Assembly: GCA_031402435.1 (NCBI GenBank)
Contig: JANNSJ010000047.1
Span: 65,236-129,235, forward strand
Length of the DNA: 64,000 bases
Direction: 5' to 3'
Origin: UBA11986 sp031402435
GTDB lineage: Bacteria > Bacteroidota > Ignavibacteria > UBA10030 > UBA6906
The stretch's first letter is position 1. Every line of letters begins with the position of its first letter. The position numbers and the translations under genes are program-made. Of this stretch, positions 7,462 to 16,097 are shown in pieces. The notes under the pieces are model-generated. The model was not told the origin of the DNA. It was given only the letters and a program-made list of their open reading frames with translations, and did no database searches.

Positions 7462-7860
7462 TCACGACACTTGTCGTTGCTGCATCCTCCAGAATAGGTA
7501 CGGCGCAATGAGTGTCCAGAGAAGAACCAAAACCCACACCCTTCCCTCCACAATGTTGTAGTTGGCGAGCAGTTCGCTCCAGGAATGTCCCGTGACGAAA
7601 TGGAAGAAGAGGAACTCGAACGCCACCGTCATCGCGAGCCAGATGAAACCGATGGTCCATGCCTGCTTTGCGGATTTAATCGGCCACACGCGGCTCATCC
7701 ACCTGATGATAATGCCAAAAAGAATGATCACCGTGACCGTCGAGAGCTGGTGTGCAGTGAGATCTCCAAGTCGGTCCTTGTAGAGTGCGTCTCTCGCAGC
7801 GCCATTGATCATGGCGGCAATCAGGAGAATGAACCACCCGAGTATGTAGCGCCAAATCAC
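7462..7860 (-). CDS. Four-helix integral membrane protein, unknown function
   Basis: 132 residues with four predicted membrane helices (about 3-20, 40-58, 68-88 and 104-124). Polar loops include GAARDALYKDRLGDLTAHQ and HSWSELLANYNIVEGR. I do not recognise a functional family. Its start overlaps the stop of the DUF3267 gene by 4 bp, so the two are a translationally coupled pair of membrane proteins. Confidence 0.75.
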   Translation of the reverse strand: MIWRYILGWFILLIAAMINGAARDALYKDRLGDLTAHQLSTVTVIILFGIIIRWMSRVWPIKSAKQAWTIGFIWLAMTVAFEFLFFHFVTGHSWSELLANYNIVEGRVWVLVLLWTLIAPYLFWRMQQRQVS

Positions 7861-8423
7861 GCTGAAGTCTCAGAATTGTGTTTGAGCAATGGTGCATACG
7901 GTTCATCCATGACGATTTCCATTTCCGTTCCCTTGTCAAGAACGAGGCAGGGTGAAGGGTATGGCAGAACACGGGCAATAAACCAGAAGTCTCCGCCTCC
8001 ACCTGCGACACCGCCGAGAAAAAGAAGCGCGGCAAGGAATCTTCCTTCCACCGAAACAGCGGCGTAGTACCACACGACACCGGCAAGCCCAAGGAGAAGT
8101 GCCGGCGCTACAGCGTACAGGATATACTGAGTCCGTGTGAGATATGAATGGACCTGGCACTCAGCCACCATAAGGCGAAACCGTATGGCGACATTTCCAG
8201 GCCCGATCATTATGCGTGCAACTGCTGCGTGGATGAGTTCATGAATGATGATCAGACCGACTGCACCAAAGGTGATCCCCATTATCCACCATTGCGACAT
8301 CAATATGGGCCGCTGAACATTCCAAACCAATTTGTAGACAACGATGTAAAGAACACCGAAGAGGAGTAACGCCAGGGAGTTCAGCACAAACACGTTGCCT
8401 CGAATGGTTCCGATCAGCTTCAT
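7857..8423 (-). CDS. DUF3267-like membrane metalloprotease-fold protein
   Basis: 188 residues with about five hydrophobic segments. The zinc-metalloprotease-like motif is H61-E-L-I-H65 (HELIHA) inside a membrane helix, as in DUF3267 and site-2-protease-like proteins. A further helix pair (YILYAVAPALLLGLAGVVW) and a glycine-rich turn (GGVAGGGGDFWF) follow. The NPDG-type third ligand of true S2P proteases is not clear; the second motif may be GGGGDFWF. Substrate unknown. It overlaps the downstream small membrane protein by 4 bp. Confidence 0.75.
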   Translation of the reverse strand: MKLIGTIRGNVFVLNSLALLLFGVLYIVVYKLVWNVQRPILMSQWWIMGITFGAVGLIIIHELIHAAVARIMIGPGNVAIRFRLMVAECQVHSYLTRTQYILYAVAPALLLGLAGVVWYYAAVSVEGRFLAALLFLGGVAGGGGDFWFIARVLPYPSPCLVLDKGTEMEIVMDEPYAPLLKHNSETSA

Positions 8424-8816
8424 TGTCCAGCGTTTGATGTGAGGTGCAATAGAGGAGGATCGTATCGACTAAAGAACGGAAGGCCACCGCGAATCTGGTG
8501 GAAGAAGAGAATCCGTCACAGTCCTGTACAAATGTAGAAAGAAGGGCAGAGATTCTCAATCCACATCCCGAAACCGGCGAGAGACTAAGAAGATAGTCTG
8601 CATATTATAGGACTAAATAGTCCTTGATTCTTCCACCACAATCGTGTGGATTTCCCGCACTTCAATCTCTACCTCATCTTCGCGAGATCGAGACAAACCC
8701 CCGGCGCATTTCTGAGTTCCGGTTAAGCAACTCGAGTGTTTCTTTCAATGGAAGATTGGCTTAACCAATCACTTTTACACAATCCACCACCATTCACTCA
8801 TTATCCAGAGGTTCGT
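8424..8816. other. Intergenic region with two GACTA palindromes
   Basis: No credible gene. Two inverted repeats stand close together: AGACTA-N6-TAGTCT at 8582-8599 and AGGACTA-AA-TAGTCCT at 8609-8624. They share the half-site ACTA/TAGT and lie about 190 bp upstream of the secreted-protein gene at 8817, so they could be a tandem operator. Neither is followed by a T-run, which argues against terminators. Confidence 0.4.
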
Positions 8817-9239
8817 ATGAAAGCTCTTCTCGCTGCATTCGTTCTACTGATGCTCTTCACTGCATCGCACACCACCATGGCACAGGATAATGAAAGCCTG
8901 ATAGTAATCTACAACGTGTCCGCAGGCAAGTACATGGATTTCGTCAAATGGATGGCGGAAGGCGAAGCAATCGCAAAAGAGGCCGGTGCACCGGCAGCAC
9001 AGTGGTACGTTCATCATAATGGCGCGGGTTGGGATTACATCAGCATCACGCCCCAGCTCTCTGCCGCACAACAGGAAGTAGTGGACAAGAAAGACGAAGA
9101 AATCCGAAAGAAGAAAGGTCTGCCCATGGGCATGGCGGCAGGTCTCAAGTTCCGTCAGTTCATCAGCAATCACTCGGATACCTTTGCTGGTGGACCGTTC
9201 ACGGCCGAACAACTCGTGAAGATGGCCGAAGGCAAGTAA
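8817..9239 (+). CDS. Small secreted protein, unknown function
   Basis: 140 residues with an N-terminal signal peptide (MKALLAAFVLLMLFTASHTT, cleavage probably after MAQ). The mature part contains YNVSAGKYMDFVKWMAEGEA and a lysine-rich helix VVDKKDEEIRKKKG; no domain is recognised, though the size suggests one small alpha/beta domain. ATG 8817 has GAGG 5 bases upstream; the open frame continues upstream but the extension is not signal-like. A good intrinsic terminator follows at 9272-9316. Confidence 0.75.
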   Translation: MKALLAAFVLLMLFTASHTTMAQDNESLIVIYNVSAGKYMDFVKWMAEGEAIAKEAGAPAAQWYVHHNGAGWDYISITPQLSAAQQEVVDKKDEEIRKKKGLPMGMAAGLKFRQFISNHSDTFAGGPFTAEQLVKMAEGK

Positions 9240-9271
9240 CAAACCGGTTTCACTCAGGCTGTAACAAACAC

Positions 9272-9316
9272 CCCCTCTTCCGACGCGAGTCGGGGAGGGA
9301 GTTTTGGGTTTTTGTC
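9272..9316 (+). terminator. Intrinsic terminator after the 8817 gene
   Basis: CCCTC-TT-CCGAC, GCGA loop, GTCGG-G-GAGGG (9272-9299), then AGTTTTGGGTTTTTG. The stem is about 10 bp with a small bulge. Confidence 0.75.
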
Positions 9317-9331
9317 GAAATGCACCACAAA

Positions 9332-12049
9332 CTAGTCAAGAACGGGACTCAACCATCGCTCCAGCTCTTCGATCTTCATTGCCTTCCGTCGAGAATAATC
9401 CTCCAACTGGTCACGCTGGATTTTTCCAACGCCAAAATACTGGCTCTCTGGATGCCCGAGATACCAACCACACACAGACGACGCGGGGAACATTGCCAAT
9501 GATTCCGTCAATGTAATGCCCGTTGTTTCAGTTGCGTTGAGAAGGTCAAACAGCTTGTATTTCTCCGTATGGTCGGGACACGCGGGATAGCCGGGCGCTG
9601 GACGGATGCCCGTGTATTTCTCTTTGATGAGATCTTCTCTGGTGAGATGTTCATCTTTTGCATACCCCCAGAAATGCCTGCGCACCTTTTCATGCAGACA
9701 CTCAGCAAAGGCTTCGGCAAACCTGTCCGTCAACGCCTGCAGCATGATTTTGTTGTAATCATCATGTGCCGCTTCAAACGTTTTCACATGGGGTTCAATT
9801 CCGTGCAGTGTGACTGCAAATGCGCCGATGAAATCCTTTTTGTTCATTTCTTTGGGAGCAACAAAATCCGCCAGCGAAAAGTTGGGTTGATTGGTGGATT
9901 TTTGCATTTGCTGTCGCAAGAATTCCAGCCTCACGCTTGAGTCTTGATTCTTGATTTCAACTTCGTCACCATCGCTCGCCGCTTCCCAGAAGCCGATAAC
10001 GCCTTTTGCTGCGAGCCACTGTTCGGCAATGATCTTGTCGAGCAACGCGTTCGCATCGTTGTACAACTTGGTGGCTTCCACACCTATTTTTGCATCCTTC
10101 AGAATATCCGGGAAGTTGCCATGCATTTCCCACGTAATGAAGAACGGCTTCCAGTCGATGTACTGACGCAACTCTCCCAGATCGTAGCTGTCGAACGCCT
10201 TGGTGCCGAAGAATGTCGGGGTAACGGGCGCATAGTTTGCCCAATCAATTTTTGCTCTGTTCTTTTTTGCTTCAGCGTACGACACAACATTCTTGGCAGA
10301 CTTTCTACTGTCGAATCCGTCCTTCAGCTTGACGTACTCGGCCTTTATTCCTTTCAAAAAATCCTCTTTCTGGTCTTTGCTCAACAATGAACCGGCAACG
10401 GTGACGCTTCGTGAAGCATCGAGTACGTGTACCACACCGTTATCGTATTCGGGAGCAATCTTCACAGACGTGTGTATACGGGAAGTCGTAGCGCCGCCGA
10501 TCAACAACGGCTGTGTCATTCCCCTGCGCTTCATCTCTTTGGCTATATGCACCATCTCATCCAATGATGGTGTAATCAATCCACTCAAACCGATGATGTC
10601 TGCATTTTCCTTGAGGGCAGTCTCCAGTATCTTATCTGTCGGAACCATGACGCCGAGATCAACGATGTCGTAACCATTGCAGCCCAGAACAACACCAACG
10701 ATGTTCTTGCCAATATCGTGCACATCGCCTTTCACTGTTGCCAGAAGGATCTTCGCTGCGCCTGCTCCTTCCTGGTTCACCGTTCCGGCAGCCATGTGCG
10801 CCTGCTTTCGCAATTCCTTCTCCGCTTCAATGTACGGAGTAAGGATCGCAACGCTTTTCTTCATCACCCTCGCACTCTTTACCACCTGCGGCAGGAACAT
10901 CTTGCCGGCGCCGAACAAATCACCAACTACGTTCATCCCATCCATCAACGGACCTTCAATCACTTCCAATGGTTTGGGATATTTCTGTCGTGCTTCTTCC
11001 GTATCTGCATCAATGTATTCGGTGATGCCATTGACGAGTGAGTGTTTGAGACGCTCTTCCACGCTTGTATTGCGCCACGCTTCATCTTTAATCTCAACTT
11101 TGCCTTTTGCTCTTACCCTTTCGGCGTGAACAATGAGCGCTTCGGTTGCCTGGTTGTTGTCGTTGTTCCGGTTCAGCAAGACATCCTCGCAGAGCTGGCG
11201 CAATGTCGGCTCTATTTCATCATACACCACTAATTGCCCCGCATTGACAATACCCATATCCATTCCGGCTTTGATGGCATGGTACAGGAACACGGAATGC
11301 ATGGCTTCGCGGACGTGGTCGTTGCCGCGGAAGGAAAATGATACGTTGGAAACACCGCCGCTTATTTTGGTCAACGGCATCAATCGCTTTATTTCTGCCG
11401 TGGCTTCAATGAAGTCAAGAGCATAGTTATTGTGTTCTTCGATGCCGGTCGCAACGGCAAAGATGTTGGGATCGAAGATGATATCCTGAGGATTAAAGCC
11501 AATCTGCTCGGTGAGAATTTTGTACGCCCTCTGGCAGATTTCCACTTTTCGCTTCTTTGTGTCAGCCTGCCCCGCTTCATCAAATGCCATGACGACAACG
11601 GCTGCGCCAAAACTCTGACAGATAAATGCCTGTTGAATAAACTTCTCCTCACCTTCTTTCATGGAGATGGAGTTGACGATACATTTCCCCTGCACGCATT
11701 TCAATCCCGCTTCAATGATCTCAAATTTGGAGCTGTCGATCATGATGGGGATTTTGGCAATATCGGGTTCACTTTGCAGGTGATTCAGAAATGTCGTCAT
11801 GGCCAGCACGCCTTCCAACAAGGCGTCGTCCATGTTGACATCGAGGATTTGTGCGCCGCTTTCCACCTGTTGGCGCGCCACGCTCAGAGCCTCTTCGTAC
11901 TTGTTCTCCCTAATGAGCCGGGCAAATTTCTTGGAACCGCTTACATTGGTTCGTTCACCAATGTTCACGAAGTTCATCTCGGGACGAACCACCAGGGGCT
12001 CGAGCCCCGATAGACGCAAATAAGGCTTTATGGTTGCTGTCGTACTCAT
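9332..12049 (-). CDS. metH: Methionine synthase, folate/B12/AdoMet domains
   Basis: 905 residues covering modules 2-4 of cobalamin-dependent methionine synthase: the pterin-binding TIM barrel (from RLSGLEPL, NIGERTNVSGSKKF), the cap and B12-binding domains (DVHDIGKN, with the cobalt-ligating histidine near residue 442; then GLSGLITPSLDEM and GGATTSR), and the C-terminal AdoMet-dependent reactivation domain (RPAPGYPACPDHTEK). It transfers methyl from methyltetrahydrofolate to homocysteine via cobalamin. The homocysteine module is the separate upstream ORF (12056-13072). ATG 12049 lies in the same frame as that ORF, with TAA TAC AGC between. No ribosome-binding site is apparent here. Confidence 0.93.
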   Translation of the reverse strand: MSTTATIKPYLRLSGLEPLVVRPEMNFVNIGERTNVSGSKKFARLIRENKYEEALSVARQQVESGAQILDVNMDDALLEGVLAMTTFLNHLQSEPDIAKIPIMIDSSKFEIIEAGLKCVQGKCIVNSISMKEGEEKFIQQAFICQSFGAAVVVMAFDEAGQADTKKRKVEICQRAYKILTEQIGFNPQDIIFDPNIFAVATGIEEHNNYALDFIEATAEIKRLMPLTKISGGVSNVSFSFRGNDHVREAMHSVFLYHAIKAGMDMGIVNAGQLVVYDEIEPTLRQLCEDVLLNRNNDNNQATEALIVHAERVRAKGKVEIKDEAWRNTSVEERLKHSLVNGITEYIDADTEEARQKYPKPLEVIEGPLMDGMNVVGDLFGAGKMFLPQVVKSARVMKKSVAILTPYIEAEKELRKQAHMAAGTVNQEGAGAAKILLATVKGDVHDIGKNIVGVVLGCNGYDIVDLGVMVPTDKILETALKENADIIGLSGLITPSLDEMVHIAKEMKRRGMTQPLLIGGATTSRIHTSVKIAPEYDNGVVHVLDASRSVTVAGSLLSKDQKEDFLKGIKAEYVKLKDGFDSRKSAKNVVSYAEAKKNRAKIDWANYAPVTPTFFGTKAFDSYDLGELRQYIDWKPFFITWEMHGNFPDILKDAKIGVEATKLYNDANALLDKIIAEQWLAAKGVIGFWEAASDGDEVEIKNQDSSVRLEFLRQQMQKSTNQPNFSLADFVAPKEMNKKDFIGAFAVTLHGIEPHVKTFEAAHDDYNKIMLQALTDRFAEAFAECLHEKVRRHFWGYAKDEHLTREDLIKEKYTGIRPAPGYPACPDHTEKYKLFDLLNATETTGITLTESLAMFPASSVCGWYLGHPESQYFGVGKIQRDQLEDYSRRKAMKIEELERWLSPVLD

Positions 12050-12055
12050 GCTGTA

Positions 12056-13072
12056 TTATGCCAATTCAGTCTCTAGAACCGGTAGCTGCCTCGGGGCAAT
12101 GTTCTTCACATGTTCTGCTATCTGCTTAATATGATCCGGCGTCGTGCCACAGCAGCCGCCAACGATATTCACAAATCCTTCCTTCGCCCAGTCTTCCATG
12201 AACTCCGCCGTTTCGTGGGGCTGTTGATCATACTCGCCCATGGCATTCGGCAACCCGGCATTCGGGTACGCCGAGACATAGCATGATGCCAGTTGCGACA
12301 ATTCTTCAATGTGTCCGCGCATTTCTGCTGCACCCAACGCGCAGTTCAAACCAACGCTCAACGGTTTGGCATGCATCACGGATGTATAGAAGGCTTCGAG
12401 GGTCTGTCCGCTTAACGTTCTGCCGCTTGCATCGGTGATGGTACCGCTGATCATCATGGGCAGTTCTTTTTTCCCGGTATCGCGGAAGTACTTTTTGATC
12501 GCATAGATGGCGCCCTTTGCATTAAGCGTATCGAAGATGGTCTCAATGAGAAGAACATCCACCCCTCCATCAACCAAACCGGAAACCTGTTCATAGTACG
12601 CCGCTGCCACTTCATCAAAGGTGACCGCCCGGAAACCCGGGTTGTTCACATCAGGGGATAATGAGAGTGTCTTGTTGAGTGGGCCCATTGCGCCTGCAAC
12701 AAATCGAGGTTTGGATGGATCTTTCGCCGTGTATTCATCGGCGGCGGCCCTGGCACATTTTGCTGCTGCGACATTCAACTCATAGGCCAACGATTGCATT
12801 TGGTAGTCTGCCATCGCGATAGCAGTACTGCTGAACGTGTTGGTCTCGATTATGTCAGCACCGGCCTCAAGGTATTCTTTGTGAATGCCGATGACAACGT
12901 CGGGCCGGACAATGCAGAGCAAATCATTGTTCCCCTTGACGTCCAGATGCCAGTCTTTGAATCGTTCACCACGATAGTCCGCTTCCTGGAGTTTGTGGCG
13001 CTGTATCATCGTGCCCATAGCACCGTCGATGATCAGGATTCTTTCTTCAAGTAATTGCTGAATTGTTTTCAT
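12056..13072 (-). CDS. metH: Methionine synthase, homocysteine-binding module
   Basis: 338-residue homocysteine S-methyltransferase domain (RILIIDGAMGTMIQ at the N-terminus). The zinc ligands are C244 (GLNCALGA) and C307/C308 (GGCCGTTPDHI). In most bacteria this is the first module of one chain of about 1,230 residues. Here it ends LETELA followed by TAA, and the remaining modules resume in the same frame two codons later. ATG 13072 has GAGG 5 bases upstream; the open frame further upstream crosses the preceding terminator. Together with the downstream ORF the protein would be about 1,246 residues. Confidence 0.92.
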   Translation of the reverse strand: MKTIQQLLEERILIIDGAMGTMIQRHKLQEADYRGERFKDWHLDVKGNNDLLCIVRPDVVIGIHKEYLEAGADIIETNTFSSTAIAMADYQMQSLAYELNVAAAKCARAAADEYTAKDPSKPRFVAGAMGPLNKTLSLSPDVNNPGFRAVTFDEVAAAYYEQVSGLVDGGVDVLLIETIFDTLNAKGAIYAIKKYFRDTGKKELPMMISGTITDASGRTLSGQTLEAFYTSVMHAKPLSVGLNCALGAAEMRGHIEELSQLASCYVSAYPNAGLPNAMGEYDQQPHETAEFMEDWAKEGFVNIVGGCCGTTPDHIKQIAEHVKNIAPRQLPVLETELA

Positions 13073-13105
13073 GTTTACCTCACAAGTGTTCGACAATTCA
13101 TTCTG

Positions 13106-13143
13106 GCAGCAAAACAACAACGGCGAGCATCGTGCCCGCCGTT
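13106..13143 (-). terminator. Intrinsic terminator after the thioredoxin-fold gene
   Basis: Reading the minus strand, AACGGCG (13143-13137) pairs with CGCCGTT (13125-13119), with an inner GCA/TGC helix in the loop, followed by GTTGTTTTG. It separates the 13168-14193 gene from metH. Confidence 0.7.
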
Positions 13144-13167
13144 GCTACAACCCGGAGGGTTCGTGGT

Positions 13168-14193
13168 TCAATTGTTGGAGACCATCTCCGGAATCACGCT
13201 CGAAATAAACGAGAGAGAATACAATCCGCAGGCCTCGCTCTGAAGACTCATGCGGAGGACGTGCTCGCCGAATTCCCTGTTCTTGATAATGTTGTACATC
13301 TTCGGCTCGGTAATGTGGATGACACTGCGACCGTTGTCAGTAATCAACACATCGTCTCCTTTATTCTCCGAAGACAGGAACTCCTCATCCTGCCGTATCA
13401 CCAACTCAAAGCGCTTGTCGCCTTCATTGTTAATGACCGCGTTGACTTCTAGCCCTTGGTAGCTGACGATGATATGTCCTTCCCGACCGTCATCCTGATG
13501 ACGGAGGGAATTCCTGTCGTTCAACCAATTACCTTCGAGATAGAACCTTCCATCAAAATAGATTTTGGGATCTGCATACTCGACGACTGATTCAGGGCTG
13601 TAGCCTTCGACGTTCCCAATGCTTCCCCGCAGGTATCCCGCAAACAACTCAGGTGTTGCTTTGAAGCTTACAACTCCCCTTCGATCCGAGTCACGCACAG
13701 AGTCCATGATCGGAGGAAACTCGGTATCCATCTCAGCATTATACAACAACGACTGGACTGCCTGTTCCATGGCACTGTAGTTTCCCTCACCGGTGACCGT
13801 GCACCTGACAAACCCATCCTTGTCGATAAGCTGTCTTGTCGGCCAGACACGGTTGCCGTAGCTGGACCAGATCATCGATTCATTGTCCATCACCACAGGA
13901 TACTCGATGCCGAGCCGGGAAATTGTCCGCTGAACGTACGCCGGGTTCTTTCCGAATGGGAATTTGGGCGTATGAACCCCTACTACCATCAGGCCTAAGT
14001 GGCTGTATCGCTTATGCCATTCCTTGACATATGGAAGCGCTCGCAAACTACTGCAATCCGTGTAGTCCCAAAAATTCAGAAGTATCACGTGCCCACGCAA
14101 TGCCGTGATCGGCACCGGCTCCGAGTTGAACCAGAAATCCCCGTACAACTCATGTGAGGGAACCTGATGAACCTGAAATTCCTGAATGGTCAT
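13168..14193 (-). CDS. TlpA/DipZ-like thioredoxin-fold protein lacking CxxC
   Basis: 341 residues: an N-terminal redoxin/TlpA domain (about 30-170, with VILLNFWDYTDCSSLRALPY and GIEYPVVMDNESMIW) and a C-terminal beta domain like that of DipZ-type proteins (KMYNIIKNREFGEHVLRMS). In relatives the active site reads CxNC before LRTLPY; here those four positions are D46-C47-S48-S49, so both redox cysteines are absent. It has no signal peptide. A redox role is therefore doubtful; binding or a single-cysteine peroxidatic role are alternatives. ATG 14193 has AAGGA about 10 bases upstream. Confidence 0.8.
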   Translation of the reverse strand: MTIQEFQVHQVPSHELYGDFWFNSEPVPITALRGHVILLNFWDYTDCSSLRALPYVKEWHKRYSHLGLMVVGVHTPKFPFGKNPAYVQRTISRLGIEYPVVMDNESMIWSSYGNRVWPTRQLIDKDGFVRCTVTGEGNYSAMEQAVQSLLYNAEMDTEFPPIMDSVRDSDRRGVVSFKATPELFAGYLRGSIGNVEGYSPESVVEYADPKIYFDGRFYLEGNWLNDRNSLRHQDDGREGHIIVSYQGLEVNAVINNEGDKRFELVIRQDEEFLSSENKGDDVLITDNGRSVIHITEPKMYNIIKNREFGEHVLRMSLQSEACGLYSLSFISSVIPEMVSNN

Positions 14194-14282
14194 TGAAATC
14201 AAGTCCTTGTTGGCAAAAACAACTTCAAAAAAATATATCTAAAAGAGGTTTGAATTGCAAGAAAGCTATGCGATACGTAAGC

Positions 14283-15956
14283 CTAGGCACGCACCAGCTT
14301 CTTATACTTGATCCTGTGTGGCCTGTCGGCGTCAATACCGAGACGTTTGTGCCTGTCTTCTTCATACTCCGTAAAATTTCCCTCGAACCACATGACTTTG
14401 CTTTCACTCTCGAATGCGAGAATGTGTGTGGCAACGCGGTCGAGAAACCATCTATCGTGGGTGATGACGACTGCACAGCCGGCAAAGTTGAGAAGCGCTT
14501 CTTCAAGAGCGCGCAACGTGTTCACGTCGAGATCGTTTGTTGGCTCATCAAGAAGTAAAACGTTCGCTCCTTCTCTCAACACTTTGGCGAGGTGCACACG
14601 GTTGCGCTCTCCGCCGGAGAGTACGCCGACTTTCTTTTGTTGATCTGTTCCGCTGAAGTTGAAGCGTGCAACGTAGGCGCGGGAATTTACCTCACGGTTG
14701 CCAAGCATGATAATATCCTGACCGCCGGAAATCTCCTGCCAGATCGACTTCTCGGGGTCGAGCGGCCTGTTCTGGTCGACGTACGAGAGTTTGACTGTTT
14801 CTCCAATCCTGATTGTGCCGCTATCAGGTTCCTCCTGTTTGGTGATCATCCTGAACAGCGTTGTCTTGCCGGCACCGTTCGGGCCAATAATGCCAACGAT
14901 GCCGCCGGGAGGAAGCGAAAACTCCAACCCCTCGTACAGAAGATTATCCCCGAATGCTTTTGAGACATTCTTCGCCTCAATCACGAGGTTGCCAAGTCGC
15001 GGTCCCGACGGGATGAAGATTTCGATTTCTTCGTTGCGGTCATCCTGTTGATCGGCAAGCATTTTCTCGTAGGCGGAGATGCGTGCTTTGCTCTTTGAAT
15101 GGCGGCCCTTCGGATTCATGCGGATCCATTCCAGCTCACGCTCCAGAGTCTTTCCGCGCTTTGATTCCTGCTTCTCTTCAACAGAAAGGCGTTGCTGCTT
15201 CTGTTCAAGCCACGACGTGTAGTTCCCCTTGAACGGAATCCCCTCTCCACGATCAAGTTCCAGAATCCACCCGGCAACATTGTCGAGAAAGTACCGGTCG
15301 TGGGTTACGGCAAGCACTGTTCCCTTGTACTCTGCAAGATGCTGTTCAAGCCACGCAACCGATTCTGCATCGAGATGGTTGGTCGGTTCGTCGAGCAGCA
15401 ACACATCAGGCTCTTGCAGAAGCAAACGACATAACGCAACGCGCCGGCGTTCACCACCGGAAATCACCGAGACAAACGTATCTCCCGATGGACAACGCAG
15501 CGCATCCATCGCCTGTTCGAGCTTGCTGTCCAGGTCCCACGCATTCACATGGTCAATCTTTTCCTGCAGCTTCGCCTGTTTCTCCAGTAGCACATCGAAG
15601 TCCGCATCCGGTTCGGAAAACTTTGCGCTGATGGCTTCATACTCTTTCAAGAGCTTGACAGTCTCGCTCACACCTTCTTCTACTACCTCCCGGACTGTTT
15701 TCTTCATATCCAGTTCGGGCTCTTGAGACAGATACCCGAATGTGATTCCCTTCTGCACAGTGATCTCACCGATGTAGTCCTTGTCCACTCCGGCAATGAG
15801 CCTGAGAAGAGAACTTTTGCCAGCGCCGTTTAGTCCAAGTACGCCGATCTTCGCTCCATAGAAGAACGAGAGATAAATATCCTTGAGAACCTGTTTGTTG
15901 GGCTTGTGTACCTTCCCGACCCCAACCATCGAGAAGATGATTTTATTGTCGCTCAT
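14283..15956 (-). CDS. ettA: ABC-F ATPase, energy-dependent translational throttle EttA
   Basis: 557 residues with two ABC domains and no membrane segments. Walker A motifs GLNGAGKSS and GPNGAGKTT, signature motifs ISGGERRRVAL and LSGGERNRVHL, Walker B LLLDEPTNHLD and LLLDEPTNDLD. Length, the arm insertion (NAWDLDSKLEQAMDALRCP) and the linker (RMNPKGRHSKSKARISAYE) match EttA, which binds the ribosomal E site and gates early elongation with the ATP/ADP ratio. ATG 15956 gives the normal MSDNKIIFSM start. It is divergent from prfC, 141 bp away. Confidence 0.95.
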   Translation of the reverse strand: MSDNKIIFSMVGVGKVHKPNKQVLKDIYLSFFYGAKIGVLGLNGAGKSSLLRLIAGVDKDYIGEITVQKGITFGYLSQEPELDMKKTVREVVEEGVSETVKLLKEYEAISAKFSEPDADFDVLLEKQAKLQEKIDHVNAWDLDSKLEQAMDALRCPSGDTFVSVISGGERRRVALCRLLLQEPDVLLLDEPTNHLDAESVAWLEQHLAEYKGTVLAVTHDRYFLDNVAGWILELDRGEGIPFKGNYTSWLEQKQQRLSVEEKQESKRGKTLERELEWIRMNPKGRHSKSKARISAYEKMLADQQDDRNEEIEIFIPSGPRLGNLVIEAKNVSKAFGDNLLYEGLEFSLPPGGIVGIIGPNGAGKTTLFRMITKQEEPDSGTIRIGETVKLSYVDQNRPLDPEKSIWQEISGGQDIIMLGNREVNSRAYVARFNFSGTDQQKKVGVLSGGERNRVHLAKVLREGANVLLLDEPTNDLDVNTLRALEEALLNFAGCAVVITHDRWFLDRVATHILAFESESKVMWFEGNFTEYEEDRHKRLGIDADRPHRIKYKKLVRA

Positions 15957-16097
15957 GGAATTCGATTGTGTTTGATGAGTGGATGAGATGCGTCTTGCGG
16001 CGTACAATATAAAGAATAAGTCCCTTCATTGCACGATGGCAATTCCTTCTTGCGCCGGAATTCCTTATCATGTGAACCACGAATTACACACGCAGAC

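Noticed and set aside
8609..8624. IscR type 1-like site
   Set aside because: The spacing between GACT and AGTC is one base shorter than the IscR consensus and the outer bases do not match.
16029..16097. Upstream in-frame extension of prfC
   Set aside because: The RF3 family starts at MGIKEEI (16098); the extension has no similarity and lies in the shared promoter region.
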